From assembly GCF_018143015.1 (NCBI RefSeq), contig NC_054756.1:20641298-20705297 (forward strand): DNA of 64,000 bases, read 5' to 3'. The notes beneath the pieces were generated by a model that had not been told where the DNA came from, did no database searches, and saw only the letters and a list, made by a program, of their open reading frames with translations. The translations under genes and the position numbers were made by a program. This stretch comes from Lytechinus variegatus (Eukaryota; Echinodermata; Echinoidea; Temnopleuroida; Toxopneustidae). Shown here piece after piece: positions 41,301 through 53,800 of the stretch (within the stretch, counting starts at the first letter, position 1; the number at the start of each line of letters is the position of its first letter).

Positions 41301-42675
41301 TCCCTATTTTATGAATTTACAGAATGATTCTGTTATTGCTTTCTGCAAATTCTTCTTTTTTCTGCAAAATCAGTTTTTTTTAAACAATGTGTATAGAGAG
41401 CTAAAGGACTTCTGATTAAAGTTAAGCGCTATATAAGCAAGTATGCTTATTATAAAGGCTTAATTTATATTTATTTCTCTTATATAAGTGATAAACACGT
41501 GACAAATATTGAATAGGTAAAATTATTATATTCATTTTAAACATTAAACATATTTTCAAAGTTTTTGGTGCATGGTAGTGTAAATACCTTTAGGTGGTTT
41601 CGTGCATGGACAGTTGAACTATTGGGAAATAAACATATAATTACTAGGACAAAAAAATGGGTTGGTTGAAGTAAATTCCAACTGATTTGGATCAAATGAT
41701 TCATGAAGAACTCCATAATTAGTAAGCAGTAAGCTTGACAATTTAATGCATTTTCCGTTATACTCACAATTTAAGTTTAATTAAATTCAAGGTTCGCTGC
41801 ACAGGATTTTCTTTTTCAGGGGGGGGGGTGGATTTAAATAAACTTCTGAAACCAGAATTGATAGGTTGACAGTTACTTTGAAATACATCGATACAAGCTA
41901 TTAAATTAATGACATTGTGCAGCAAGCATATCGCATTGATTAACTTAACCTCGCGATAAAACTCGCTTGCCGCGCAAGACCTCTGTTTTAACCGATATTC
42001 AATAATTTACGTTTTTCAAGTGTCATCTATTCACTCGGCATTAAATATTGATGTTCATCAGCCTTTCTATTGAGGTTAGATGACAATAATCTTAATTGCG
42101 GTGACATGATTCGAAATCAATATTATTCCTTACTTTTACTCAAACCATCTTTGACATTTAATACGAAAATGATTGAACGGAAATGAATAAAGAAATAAAT
42201 GAGTAAATAAGTAAACAAATATAAAGATAAATAAATAAATATATAGATGAATCGGTAAATTTTGTCCAAGAGACTCACACCGCCCCATAGATTAATAGGC
42301 CTTATTGATATGCACAACATGCGTTAAAGGGGGGGGGGGTACCCTAACCATTACCTGGCTTTATAAAAACCGAAAGGCCAGAAATTGGAAAATGGAAATT
42401 TGAAAATTAACTTTGAAGTCAAGCAAATGACAACTACCATATCTTAAAATTCACCTGTTTATCCCTTCATAATTTCATTGTAGCATCGCTTGACGTCCAA
42501 GATGTGTGCCCTCACGTGACCATGACGTCATGTCCAATCATTACTAGAGAGAATGGCGAAACTGTGCAATACATACCGAAACCCCTAACACCTGATCTGG
42601 ATTGGATAACTCAAGAGATATCCAAAGATCATGAGATTTCTGAGGATGCTCGTCATTATTTTTGCACCGAACCAG
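38345..42675 (+). CDS. Gene 2 exons 1-3: start, signal segment and unique region
   Basis: Exon 1 (38345-38383) encodes MSKHGTQKWNLIE and ends GAG|GTAAGC at phase 0. Exon 2 (40321-40387) follows GATATTCAG and encodes TVTFFIMLVTAITFCAT, the hydrophobic core of a signal peptide. Exon 3 (42484-42675) encodes SLDVQDVCPHVTMTSCP, YIPKPLTPDLDW and HYFCTEP, with three Cys and no domain I know; its phase-1 end joins the EGF exon. Exon 1 is the least certain because it is short; an alternative start is the Met at 40354, which would leave a very short signal. Phase agreement of all three supports the model. Confidence 0.75.
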
Positions 42676-45600
42676 GTACATATAATTTGGACATTTAATT
42701 ATTGAAAAAAAAATGTTGTATGAATTGTTCACCCCCTTCATAAACATATGTTTCTGTTATTGCAAAATATCATTCTATTATCAGAGTATATTCTGTTATT
42801 GTGGAGGCGTTGTCATCTTGTAGTTAAGACCCTCGTCTTGTAATCATAGGAACGCAGGTTCGAATCCCATTCATGGAGTGTTTTCCTTCATTTATTCACA
42901 TTGTCTTGCACTCAACCCAGATGAGGTGAATAGGTAACCGGCAAGATTAATCCTCGAATACCCCCATCTCACTAGATGGCGATTCCGCTGCGATCGTCAA
43001 AAATCGACAAAGCGTGGTATATCGTAGCTTGAACGTGGCTTGATCTTTTCAATCTTCTCCGTCGTACCTTGATCTTTTCTGAAGCGGCAAGGATCGCCAC
43101 CATCTTCCTGGTCGCCACAAAATTTTGAACATGTTCAAAACTTACGTAGCGAGATCGCGGAGGTGCTAAAGCGCATCATAATCGAGTCAAGAGCGTATTA
43201 CAAACGACATATTCCTAGCTGTAACGAAGCTCCAACGCACAAAGCGTAGTAGAAGCGCATTAAAAGCGGCACCGATCGCCCGTGTTTTTCAGGCCCGTTC
43301 CCAAGACAATTCTGCTACGCTGCTTCCGTTTACGAGGCGACTGCCTTGCGCTCGACACGCTTCACACCGTTTCCACCACGACGCTTTCCCTTTGGGTGGC
43401 ATGTGGCACACGTTCTCAGCCCGCTGCAGGCATTCGCGTTGCGCTTTTGCTGCGCGGCTGATGTTGGTGGTGGTAGAGGAGGAGGAGGAAGAGGAGGAGG
43501 AGGAGGAGGTATAGTAGGAGGATGAAAATCTAACTGCTGAGCCAGCTTGAAAGAGAGAAAAAAAAGACGCTCGCATGTCTTGATGACGAAATGGGTTACC
43601 TCCGCAAAAATATATAAATTGAATATGTTTTAAAAATAGAATGAATTCTAACTACAGTGACAGTAAACAATATTAAATTTTTAATGATTCGATCACTGAT
43701 GTATTGATTGGGAAAGCACACTTTATGGGGATTCTGGCATTGTGCCCCCCCCTTATGAGTGCTCTCACATCAGTAGACTACTTCTTGAAAGCAAATTTGA
43801 AAGGAATTTACCTAAAAATTTTGAGTGACACACTTTTGTGGAAAAAAATAAACAAAATATAAAACATTTTTATGCTCTTTTATGAAATTCTGGATGCATC
43901 CTTCATATTAACTATTAGGCTCATCGACATCTTTTGAGTGAAATTTTAATATAATTATGACTTAAGTGACAGCCAGGATCGGACCCAGTATCTTTTTGGC
44001 CTCCTCCTTGTACTGTCCTCGTATCAGGTCCTCGTATTCAACTTCTAATTGAAGTTGTTGTATAATGCTAAGATGTATAAGTCCAACCAAATTCTGGACA
44101 TCCATCTTGGTCGGAGGTTGGCAATCGACTGAAAAATGTCTCATGTGCCGCGATCAATATGCTGATTGCTTGAAATCGTTTCAAGAACCCATCATGAACG
44201 TAACACAATCGTTCCATTCGTAGCACCACCGTACCGAGGTCCTAATTAGCGTATGGGCCTCGTTGTACGGTCGCTTTGATCGCAGAAGCAGCGCATCACA
44301 TCTGCCTCAAATCGTGGCAAGAGAGTGGCAGCGTCGTACTACCAGCGTATTATCATCGCCTTCAGCGCAGGTCCGTCGCAGTGAAGTTGTAGTGCAATCG
44401 CCTCGCAGGCTAAAAATAGAATTCGAGGACGATTCTGCTACGCTTTGCGGGATTTAGACAGATCGCCATGGTCGCCATGGTCGCCATGATCGCCATCCTA
44501 GTGAGATGGGGGGAGCTAAAGCCGGACTAATACAGAAAAGGCAACTAGATAATCGGCGCATCATAAATGCTATTCATGTGACGTATTGTTTAATATGCAA
44601 ACTGAAAGTAAAATTGATTGAAATGAGAATTAACATACAAAACTGGGTAAATTGTATTTCAAAACAACATATTATTAAATGAAAAGGTGATTATGTTGCC
44701 AGGCTTCCTACCCGTCTTCATGCGATTTCCGTTTGCACTTGAAGTTAAGATTGGTGTTAAAACAGAAACGTGAAAACGAAATAGAGTCATTTTTGGAAAT
44801 ATGATAGCTACACTTGCTATATGAGCGGGGTTCTCTACTCTACTTCTATTTTCTTATAATCACACATGGAAAACCAAATTTAAATGTCTCAATTTTCCAT
44901 GATGATTAGTTTAAAAAACATAGTGATGGAGAGAGTGGAAGAGAGAGAGAGAGAGACCAAACACTGAAAAAGGAACATAAGCGTAAGCATATCTTGCATC
45001 TTACACTGAACAGTACAGTGATTCAAGGAAGTATAGGATGTGAAATAAAACATAATTATAGCTGGATAAAGAATTTTTACATCAAATATACCCCTCTTTG
45101 AACAATTATTTAAAGCTTTCTGTTAAGATTCTTTTGCACTAAAATGACATTTTTGTGTAAAATGGGAGCATCGAGGCTGATCCTCTCATTGTAATTGTAT
45201 ATATGTATGTATTTGTAATTGTATATATTTATGTATTTAATTTATGTTTTTGTTGGGTACTCAAAACTAATTTACAAGGTAAATACGGATTTATACAAGT
45301 TAGATGACAAAAAACTTTTGAAAATGGTGCACGATCTTATGTTTTGCAGCAATAGAATATTCAGATCTGTACTTCACCTTTTCGATTTTTCATGCTATTG
45401 AGATGTCGAATGACACTGTTCTTTCTAGTATGTATACTCATGCATTCTTCATCAAGACGACGCAACTTGCCATGAAAGGATGATTGATTAATTAAGATAA
45501 TGTTCTCTGATGCAGATCACTTGTCTCATGCGTTAATATGATTACGGCATTGTATAGGTTTTTAACAAGATACACGTCGATATTCAATATAATTGACACG

Positions 45601-47836
45601 AGACCCGAAGAGTGATGATTAATCACCTTTTTTTTCAGTGGCGGACCGTCACCCGAAGAAGACAAAATGATTGGAGGGGTACTGTATTATTTGTAAACAA
45701 TGCTGTGCCCTCCAATGCTTTTTCTCTTCCGGGTCATGGTCCACTACTGCCGTTTTTTCATTCAGGGTGTAGCTGAATCGTCTGATCTTGTATAGTGTTG
45801 TCTGTATTGTCATCAGACCTGGTTGTGTTAACCCGAGACGAATAATTACTAAATTGATTATTAGTCAATGTCAAATACTTTTTCGTACATTTGCCTCTTC
45901 ACCAGATGATATAATGTTATGTTTGAGGTGATTCCATAAAATATTCAACCCTTTTTCACGTTCCACCCCATTGTTCCCATTTCTTAATTCACTCCGTAGA
46001 CTTACCAAGTCATGGTCCTTCGAGAAAATTGCAGACTGTCATAAAAACCGGATATCAGAGACAGAATATTTCATGAAGGTCTCACATACATGGGGTCGGA
46101 CGTGAATATTTTATAGATTTGCTCTTTACCCTTAATGTCATACGGACACCTTTCCAGAATAATGATCATTCCTTTACCAATATTTACAGATGACATTCAT
46201 TCAAGCATTGTTACTCATGATAGTGCTTTCCTGTCTCCTTGGTTGTAGGCCCTATTATTTCTCCTATGTTCTGTAAATTTTCATTTCTATTTTTTTTTGT
46301 TAAAATGCAACACAAATTACAATCAAACACACTGAATAGAGTCTTAAATTTAAATTTTTTGTCATTTGTACCTTTTCTTAATCGTGCCTTTCTTTTATAT
46401 ATTTTATTGTAACGTTACCCTCCACTTAAACTGCGAATGGTAATATTGAAGAGTAAGTCGATGTTTTTCTTGGCAATCCCATGTACTTCCTGCGACACCT
46501 TGAAAAGGTTTTTTGACCATCCAGTATTCATATACGCCAATACTTCAATACTACGGTAACATTAATTTTACTCGGGCCCTATCCACATAAGAAGACGTTT
46601 AAATAATTGTAATAATGGTAACTGACCTGATAGAAATATCCCGTTTGTCGCTTAAATAACAAGTCCACCCCAACAAAAAGTTGAGTTGAATAAAAACAGA
46701 AAAATCCAACAAGTAGAACACTTATTATTATCTTTTGAATTAAATTCGGATGTAAATAGGAAAGTTAAGACATCTAAAAGTTTTGCTTAATTTCACAGAA
46801 CAGTTATTTAGTACATCGTGGTCGGTATGCAAATAAGGAGACAGCACAGGGTGACCAGATGTCCCGTATTTCCCGGGATCGTCCCGTATTTTGCTCCTGT
46901 GTCCCGGCGTCCCGACAAACCCTTCCCGGGACGCCTATTTGTCCCGTATTTCAGAATATTGAACAAAATGTAGTAAATACATTTAAAATTGACGAATTTT
47001 CATCAAGTAACCAACAGATAACGGATAACGAAACAGAGGCAACATTAAAATTGATAATTAAACCTTTGCAAGTTCTTCGGTGATTTTCTTGCTAATTAAC
47101 CCAATACATTGCAAACTGGCCTCCCGCCTGTGTGCGGCAGGTACTGGCTATAGGCAATTAGGATCGGAGCAGATTCTCAATGGTGCAAACAATGACATGA
47201 TAAACAGTTTTTCCACCAAAATAATCACAAAATCGGCGGAAAATTGTATTATATTATGGATTCTCAGGTTACTGATTTGGAGATGTGATCGAAGAAAGAA
47301 GTTTTATGAGTTTTCATAACTAGATCTAGTTGTTACAGCTTTCGTTTTGAGTCTTGTTGTGTATCATGCCGCGATGTTTCATCTAATTTTTAAGTTGACA
47401 ATGTCTCACTTTGAAATTGTATTCATTTCTGAAACATTTTATTTTTTATTTGAAAGATATATTTAAAAAGCACCAAATATCATGATTTTTGTGAGATGAT
47501 TGGATTTTTTTGTTTGCTTGAAGTTTAAACTTTTCTTTCTTTTCTATCCTTCTATATATCCTTCCTGCTTGCCCTGTTTGGTTCCATCTATCTTTATTTC
47601 CTATCTTTCTTTTATGATCCTTCCTCTCTCTCTCTCTCTGTTCATTTTTCTTTCTTTCCTTATTTCTCTTACCTGCCTTCTTTTTCAAAGTTTTATTTCC
47701 TTCATTCTTTTTTCCTTAAACTTTTTTTTGCTTCCTTCTCCCCTTCTCCGTTTTCTTTTCGTCCGTTCTCTCCTTCCATTTTTTTCTTTTTTTTTCATTC
47801 TCTCCTCCCTTCATTCTTTCCTCTCTCTTTTTCCTC

Positions 47837-47868
<32 letters not shown>

Positions 47869-50800
47869 TTTCTTTCTTTCTTTCTTTCTTTCATTCTTTA
47901 GTTTATTTTTCGTTTATTCTTTTCCCTTATTCCTTTTATTCTTTTCCCTTATTCCTTTTTTCCCTTCTTCCTTCCTTCTTCCCTTCCTGTTTTTCTTCTT
48001 TCTTTGTTTCTTACTTTCAAAGAATGAAGAAAACATGACTTTCCTTCATTTTTTCTTTCCTCTTCCTTTTTTCTCATTTATTTTGTCTTTGAATTTACAC
48101 ATTTATTCATCTTCCCTTTCTTTCTTTCTACATCAATTCAAAGAATGACGTTGACTCTTTTATTCTATTTCTTTTATTCTTTTTTCCCTTCATTTTCCCC
48201 TTCATTTTTTTCTTTCTTCTCAATTCATCTCCTTTCGTTTTTTTTCTTTCTCTCCTTCATTCTTTCGTTCACCCTCCATTCCAATTCTTTATATTTTTTT
48301 TCACAAGGCTAACATCACTGTGTATATAGCCTTCTTTGTTGATCTTTTTTGTCGTTTGTCCCGTATTTCATTTTGTGAAATCTGGTCACCCTGAGACAGC
48401 ATTACGTCATACACTCACTATTTCCTTTGTATTTTATTATATGAAATATTCTAATTTCCTCCTCATTATCAAGTGAAAAACGATTAATTCCTCCCTCAAC
48501 ATGTGGAATTAGCAATGTTCAATACTACATGGTTCAGTCAATTTTATCCTCATTGTTAAATATGTAAAAAATGAAATGTTGTTTAATTCAAATAATAAAA
48601 AATGAAGAACTAGTTTAAAGGACATAATCGATTGTCTAAATTGCATGTCACTGAATTGTGAAAAAAAAATCAAAACTAAAAATGTCATAACTCTCCTTTT
48701 AATCCGATTTTGATGGATTATTCAGCGTTATGCAAGTTTGGTTATTCTCTATTTATTCAAATAAAATTTTCCGGGGTAGACTTGGTTACACTTCGTAATT
48801 CCGAAACACGTAAAATGCCTATGCCTCGATGTTCGTTAATCCGAAAACGTAAAAGGGTTCGTTAATCCGAACATTTGTGGCGTTAATCCGAAGGTTCAAT
48901 AATCCGAAAACGAAATAAGGGTCGATGTTCCGAAGATTCGTTAGTCCGAAAACGAAATAGGGTTAGTTAATCACTTCTTTTTCGGACTAATGAACCTTCG
49001 GAATTACGAACCTCATTTCTTTTTCGGATTAACAAACCTTCGGAAATACGAACCTCATTTATTTTTGGGACTAACGAACTTTCGGAATTACGAACCTTCG
49101 GAAATACGAATCTTCGGAATAACGAACCTTCGGAATATTACGAATGTATGCGGGTAGACTTGACCTTTAAGTCAATGTTACAATTTGTAAATATGTTAGG
49201 GACAGCAATATTCGATAATTAATGATAGGCCCATTATTTTTTTAGTTATCAATTTGAAGACTTACTATGAAATGTGTTTACATGGCATACTAAGACACGG
49301 TTTGCAAATGAATAATTGTCTATTTATTTTGTGATTAATGAATTAATCAGTCAATCAATAAGTGTATTTATTTGATGTTATTGTTATTTTTGTTTCAAGT
49401 TCATTTACTTATTATGATTATTGTCGTTTTTCGGAGGGGGGGGGAAATTATGTGACGTTTACTTCAAAACAAGAAGTGTCATATCGTGGGTAGCATGGAG
49501 GTATCAGACTCCTGATAAGACATTAAGTGGAGTCATATGAATCAGTCCCCCTCCTGCATTAAATCAGTGTCAACTGTTATGCAAGGGAGGTTAGCGAATG
49601 TAATGGTCGAGTCCGGAGACATGGTTGCTATATGATCATACAACAATTGAAAAAGATTTTCATATGATATTATTTCTAACCAGTTTAATCTAAATGTTCG
49701 TTGTGCTACTTGTTATGGGCATGGTGTATTTTTCAGCACACAAATTCTTAAATGTCATACAAACAATATAATTCTTTTCTATCTTTCGTTCTGCTTTTGC
49801 AGCATGCCTTTCGAATCCCTGCCAGTATGGAGGAACTTGCGAGGAAACAGAAATTGGATTCTCCTGTCTCTGCTTCGATGGTTACCATGGTAACAAATGC
49901 GAGAATGGTAAGTGACCACAACCCTAATCCTAACATATTCATAGCCATAACTGTAGCCTTTATTTCCTTTGCCACGATGTGAATCAATTTACTTGCAATA
50001 TTATATCATACACTTCGTCGTCCATGAGCTAATAATAAAAAATAATAAATAAATCCCATTCAATTTCAATACTGAATCTACGAGGCACAATTAACGTCTT
50101 CAGTTTGGCGTGGTGATTTATTGTGTCCCAATATAGGATTTTTTTTGTCTGATTTATGTGGTGTCATTTTCCTTCGCTCATTCGGTATAGCAAACACAAA
50201 ATCCACTTTCTTAAAAGAATTTTGGTTTTAGATTTCTATATTACGTTCACACCAAACAATCCATTAACCATAATGTCAAAGGTGCTATTATTAACATATC
50301 TTTCAGTTTTTGTAGTTTTGTATCAATATGTATAGACACGAAAGTCCTGTCTGTAAAGCTTCTTGGTGATAATATATCCGAGGGACCACTTGCTCTGACA
50401 TCCCGTCTGCGCTCTAACACGTATTTCCTGATACATCAACACCAATGGAACATGAATCTGTCTCAGCTGGCTTGTCAGTACCTAGGATTTGAAGGTACTT
50501 AACACTTTATATGATTTGCCGATCATCGATGTTATCCTAGTCATTGCCATCATTACCATCGTCATCATCATCATCATCATCATCATCACTATCATGTACA
50601 TCATCATCATCAACATCATCACCATCATGATAATCCTCATCATTACATTTTGATATTTGTATGTACGGCCTGCCGGTTCACTCTTCATTCAAGTGCCCCT
50701 ATTTACTAAAATATTCATGGGGAATAGGAAAAAGAGGTTCGGGTTCGTGGAATCAAAGGTAGTGGCTCATTTTATTTAAAGTATAATTTTAACAAGTAGG

Positions 50801-53800
50801 TTTCTATGGCAAGGAATTGATCGGAGCGTTTTATATATCAAGATTAATGTACAACTGTAATACTTCAACGCTTGAAGACTCTGGTATCTTATCAAAATAT
50901 GATTTTATGATTTCAAGGGTAAAGGGAAGGCTGATTAGTTCTTGTAGTAACTGTTTACACGATACAATCGTTCATTTTTTTATTCAATGTACGGGAAGCA
51001 TCGTGTTCAGTAACTCGTTCTATATGTAAATACAGTATATGTGTACATATGTAGTATATGTATATATTCCGAAGGTTCGTAATTCCGAAGGTTCTTTATT
51101 CCGAAGGTTAGTAATTCCGAAACACGTAAATTGCCTATACCTCGATGTTCGTTAATCCGAAAACGTAAAAGGGTTCGTTAATCCGAACATTTGTGGCATT
51201 ATTCCGAAGGTTCGACAGTACGAAAACGAAATAAGGTTCGTTGTTCCGAAGGTTCGTTAATCTGAAAACGAAATAAGGTTCGTTAGTCCGAAAACGAAAT
51301 AACGTTCGTTAATCATTTCATTTTCGGTCTAATGAACCTTCGGAATTACGAACCTCATTTAGTTTTCGGATTATCGAACCTTCGGAATTACGAACCTCAC
51401 TTCGTTTTCGGACTTACGAATCTTCGGAATAACGAACCTTCGGAATATCCGAACCTTCGGAATAACGAAGCTTCGGAAATACGAATGCATGCGTATATTT
51501 GTTCGACAAAGCTTGTGATTTGCTTTCTTTACATTCCCTCATCTCAAACAAGGAGTATTTGCTACTGTAAGCGGTGCGCTGTATGATTTCATCGACCCCC
51601 CTTCTGAGGTTGTATCAGTGGTGTGTCCTGATGACGTCATGAACATAACTGACTGCTGGTTCGAGACTAGAGTTGGTGGAATCAACGAAAGCGAGACGAT
51701 AGCCCTAATATGTTGCCCTGGTGAGTATATCTGCTACGCGACTATTGCCGAAATACTATTACTACCACTAATTTTGTTATCAAATACATAATCATCACCA
51801 TCATCATCGAGACAGCTTAAAGCACAAGTCCACCCTAACACAAAATTTATGTGAATAAAAAGAGAAAAATCCAACCAACATAACACTGAAAATTTCTTCA
51901 GATTCGGATGTGAAATAAGAAAGTTATGACATTTTAAACTTTCGCTTAAAATTCACAAAGCAGTTATATGCACATCCTAGTCGGTATGAAAATGAGGAGA
52001 CTGATGACATCATCCACTATTACTTTTTTAATTCATTATATGAAATATGAAATATTCTAATTTTCTTTTCATTGTCAAGTGAAACAATAATAATTCCTCC
52101 CTGAACATATGGAATTAGCATTTATTAATGCTATATGGTTCAGTCAAGTTGGTCCATATTGTCAAATTTGTAAAAATTGAAATATTGTATAATTCAAACA
52201 AAAACAAAACAAAACCAATTAGTGACTGAGGGACATCATCGACTGTCTCATTTGCATGTCACCGAGTCATGCATATCACTGTTTTTGAAAAATAAGCGAA
52301 ACTTTCAAATGTCATAACTTTCTTATTTTATATTCGATTTTGATGAAACTTTCTGCGTTATGCTAGCTTGATTTTTCTCTATTTATTTAAATCAACATTT
52401 TCCTGTGTTGGACTTGACCTTTAAGTCAATTATGTATTTAAATGCTCCAATATGATAAGAAGTAAATAGGGAGGGGAGGAGTAGACATGTACCAGTGTTC
52501 AGGGTATTTTGGTATGATACTACAGTATAAGTTGCAGTTTTAATATTAGAATAATAATCATCGCTGTTATTATTTTTTTTCATTAATTGGAAAAATCCTA
52601 GGCCTAATATGATTAAAATGGTCCTAGAGATTTGACCATCCCTTGCCAACTACACTGGCACCACAAGGTATAATACCTTGCTATATTTTAAGCAATGTTG
52701 TGTCCTCGCAGTATAATGTGGGAAAAGATATGACGATGTGAACTAAAATGAAATGAGAAAATTAGGACGCAATGTATTACCAATAATTCTAGTTTATTCA
52801 TTATCTTATTCAATATTTTTCACACCCTGATTTAATAACGTGTATCTTGCCATTTACCACAGTGAACTCGTGTAATGTATCTGGTAGACCTCTTGGCCTT
52901 GAAAGTGGTGCGTTACCGCATTCGGCAATATCTGAGTCGGATTGCTATGAAGCTAACCTGCACTGCGGTCGTTATGGTCGGTTGAACCTTAATGGTGCCT
53001 GGATTCCATTCAATTCCGATGAGTATCAATGGATGCAGGTCCAGTTCGAGTCCAGTTATATAATAACGGCTGTAACCGTTCAGGGAAGACACAACTACAA
53101 TCATTGGGTCACATCATTTGTCGTTTCTTCTAGTTTGGACAACATTACTTGGACTGATTATCTAAATGTGTACACTGGATCAGTCGAGGTAATGAGAAAA
53201 GGGGTGAAAATATGACCGTACAACCGTAGAAAATAATCTGATGATAAACTTTCAGTCATGTTGTCTAAAAAATAGCAAAAATAAAGCAATATTCCAAACA
53301 ATAATTTTGTCAACATTGTGTGAGAAACTGTCACAAATCTATACCGTCCAATTTTCTTTCAAACTATATATTTTATTGAATAATTGTTTTATTCTAGGTA
53401 TTTCCAGGAAATGATGATAGAAATAGCTACGTGACTCATATGTTCATTAGACCAATCGTTGGGCGATTTTTTCGGATTCATCCAAAGACATTTTACGGCC
53501 GTATAGCTATGAGGATGGAACTATATGGGTTTGGACCTGTAACAGATGTCATAGGTATGTACAGAAGGGGTCCACCCGCCAGTCATAAGGACCACTAGTC
53601 ATGATAGCAATAAGGGTCGCTATTCATAAGGGTCTTTGTTCATAGAGGTCGCTAGTCATAATCAACGATGGGGGGTCGCCATTCATAATCCAACAAGAGG
53701 GTCGCTAGTCATAATCAAGGAAGTGTGTCGCCAGTAATAAGGAGGAAAAGGGTTCGTTGATCATAAGGGTCGCCAGTCATAATAGTGGATGAGAGTCGCC

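Larger units (their letters stand above)
46656..49166. mobile_element. TTAA-type MITE, copy 4, carrying two nested insertions
   Basis: Left part 46656-46846 starts after TTAA with ATAACAAGTCCACCCC. The middle part resumes at 48394 and the tail ends GGTAGACTTGACCT before TTAA at 49167. It is interrupted by a hAT-like element (46847-48393) and by a CGAA-motif element (48785-49152). Removing both leaves a copy of normal length. Confidence 0.85.

Noticed and set aside
43289-43576. 95-codon minus-strand frame with poly-Ser
   Set aside because: The Ser run comes from a GGA microsatellite inside a DNA element.
47500-47901. 133-codon plus-strand frame
   Set aside because: It lies in a pure pyrimidine tract; the product is only Phe, Leu, Ser and Pro.
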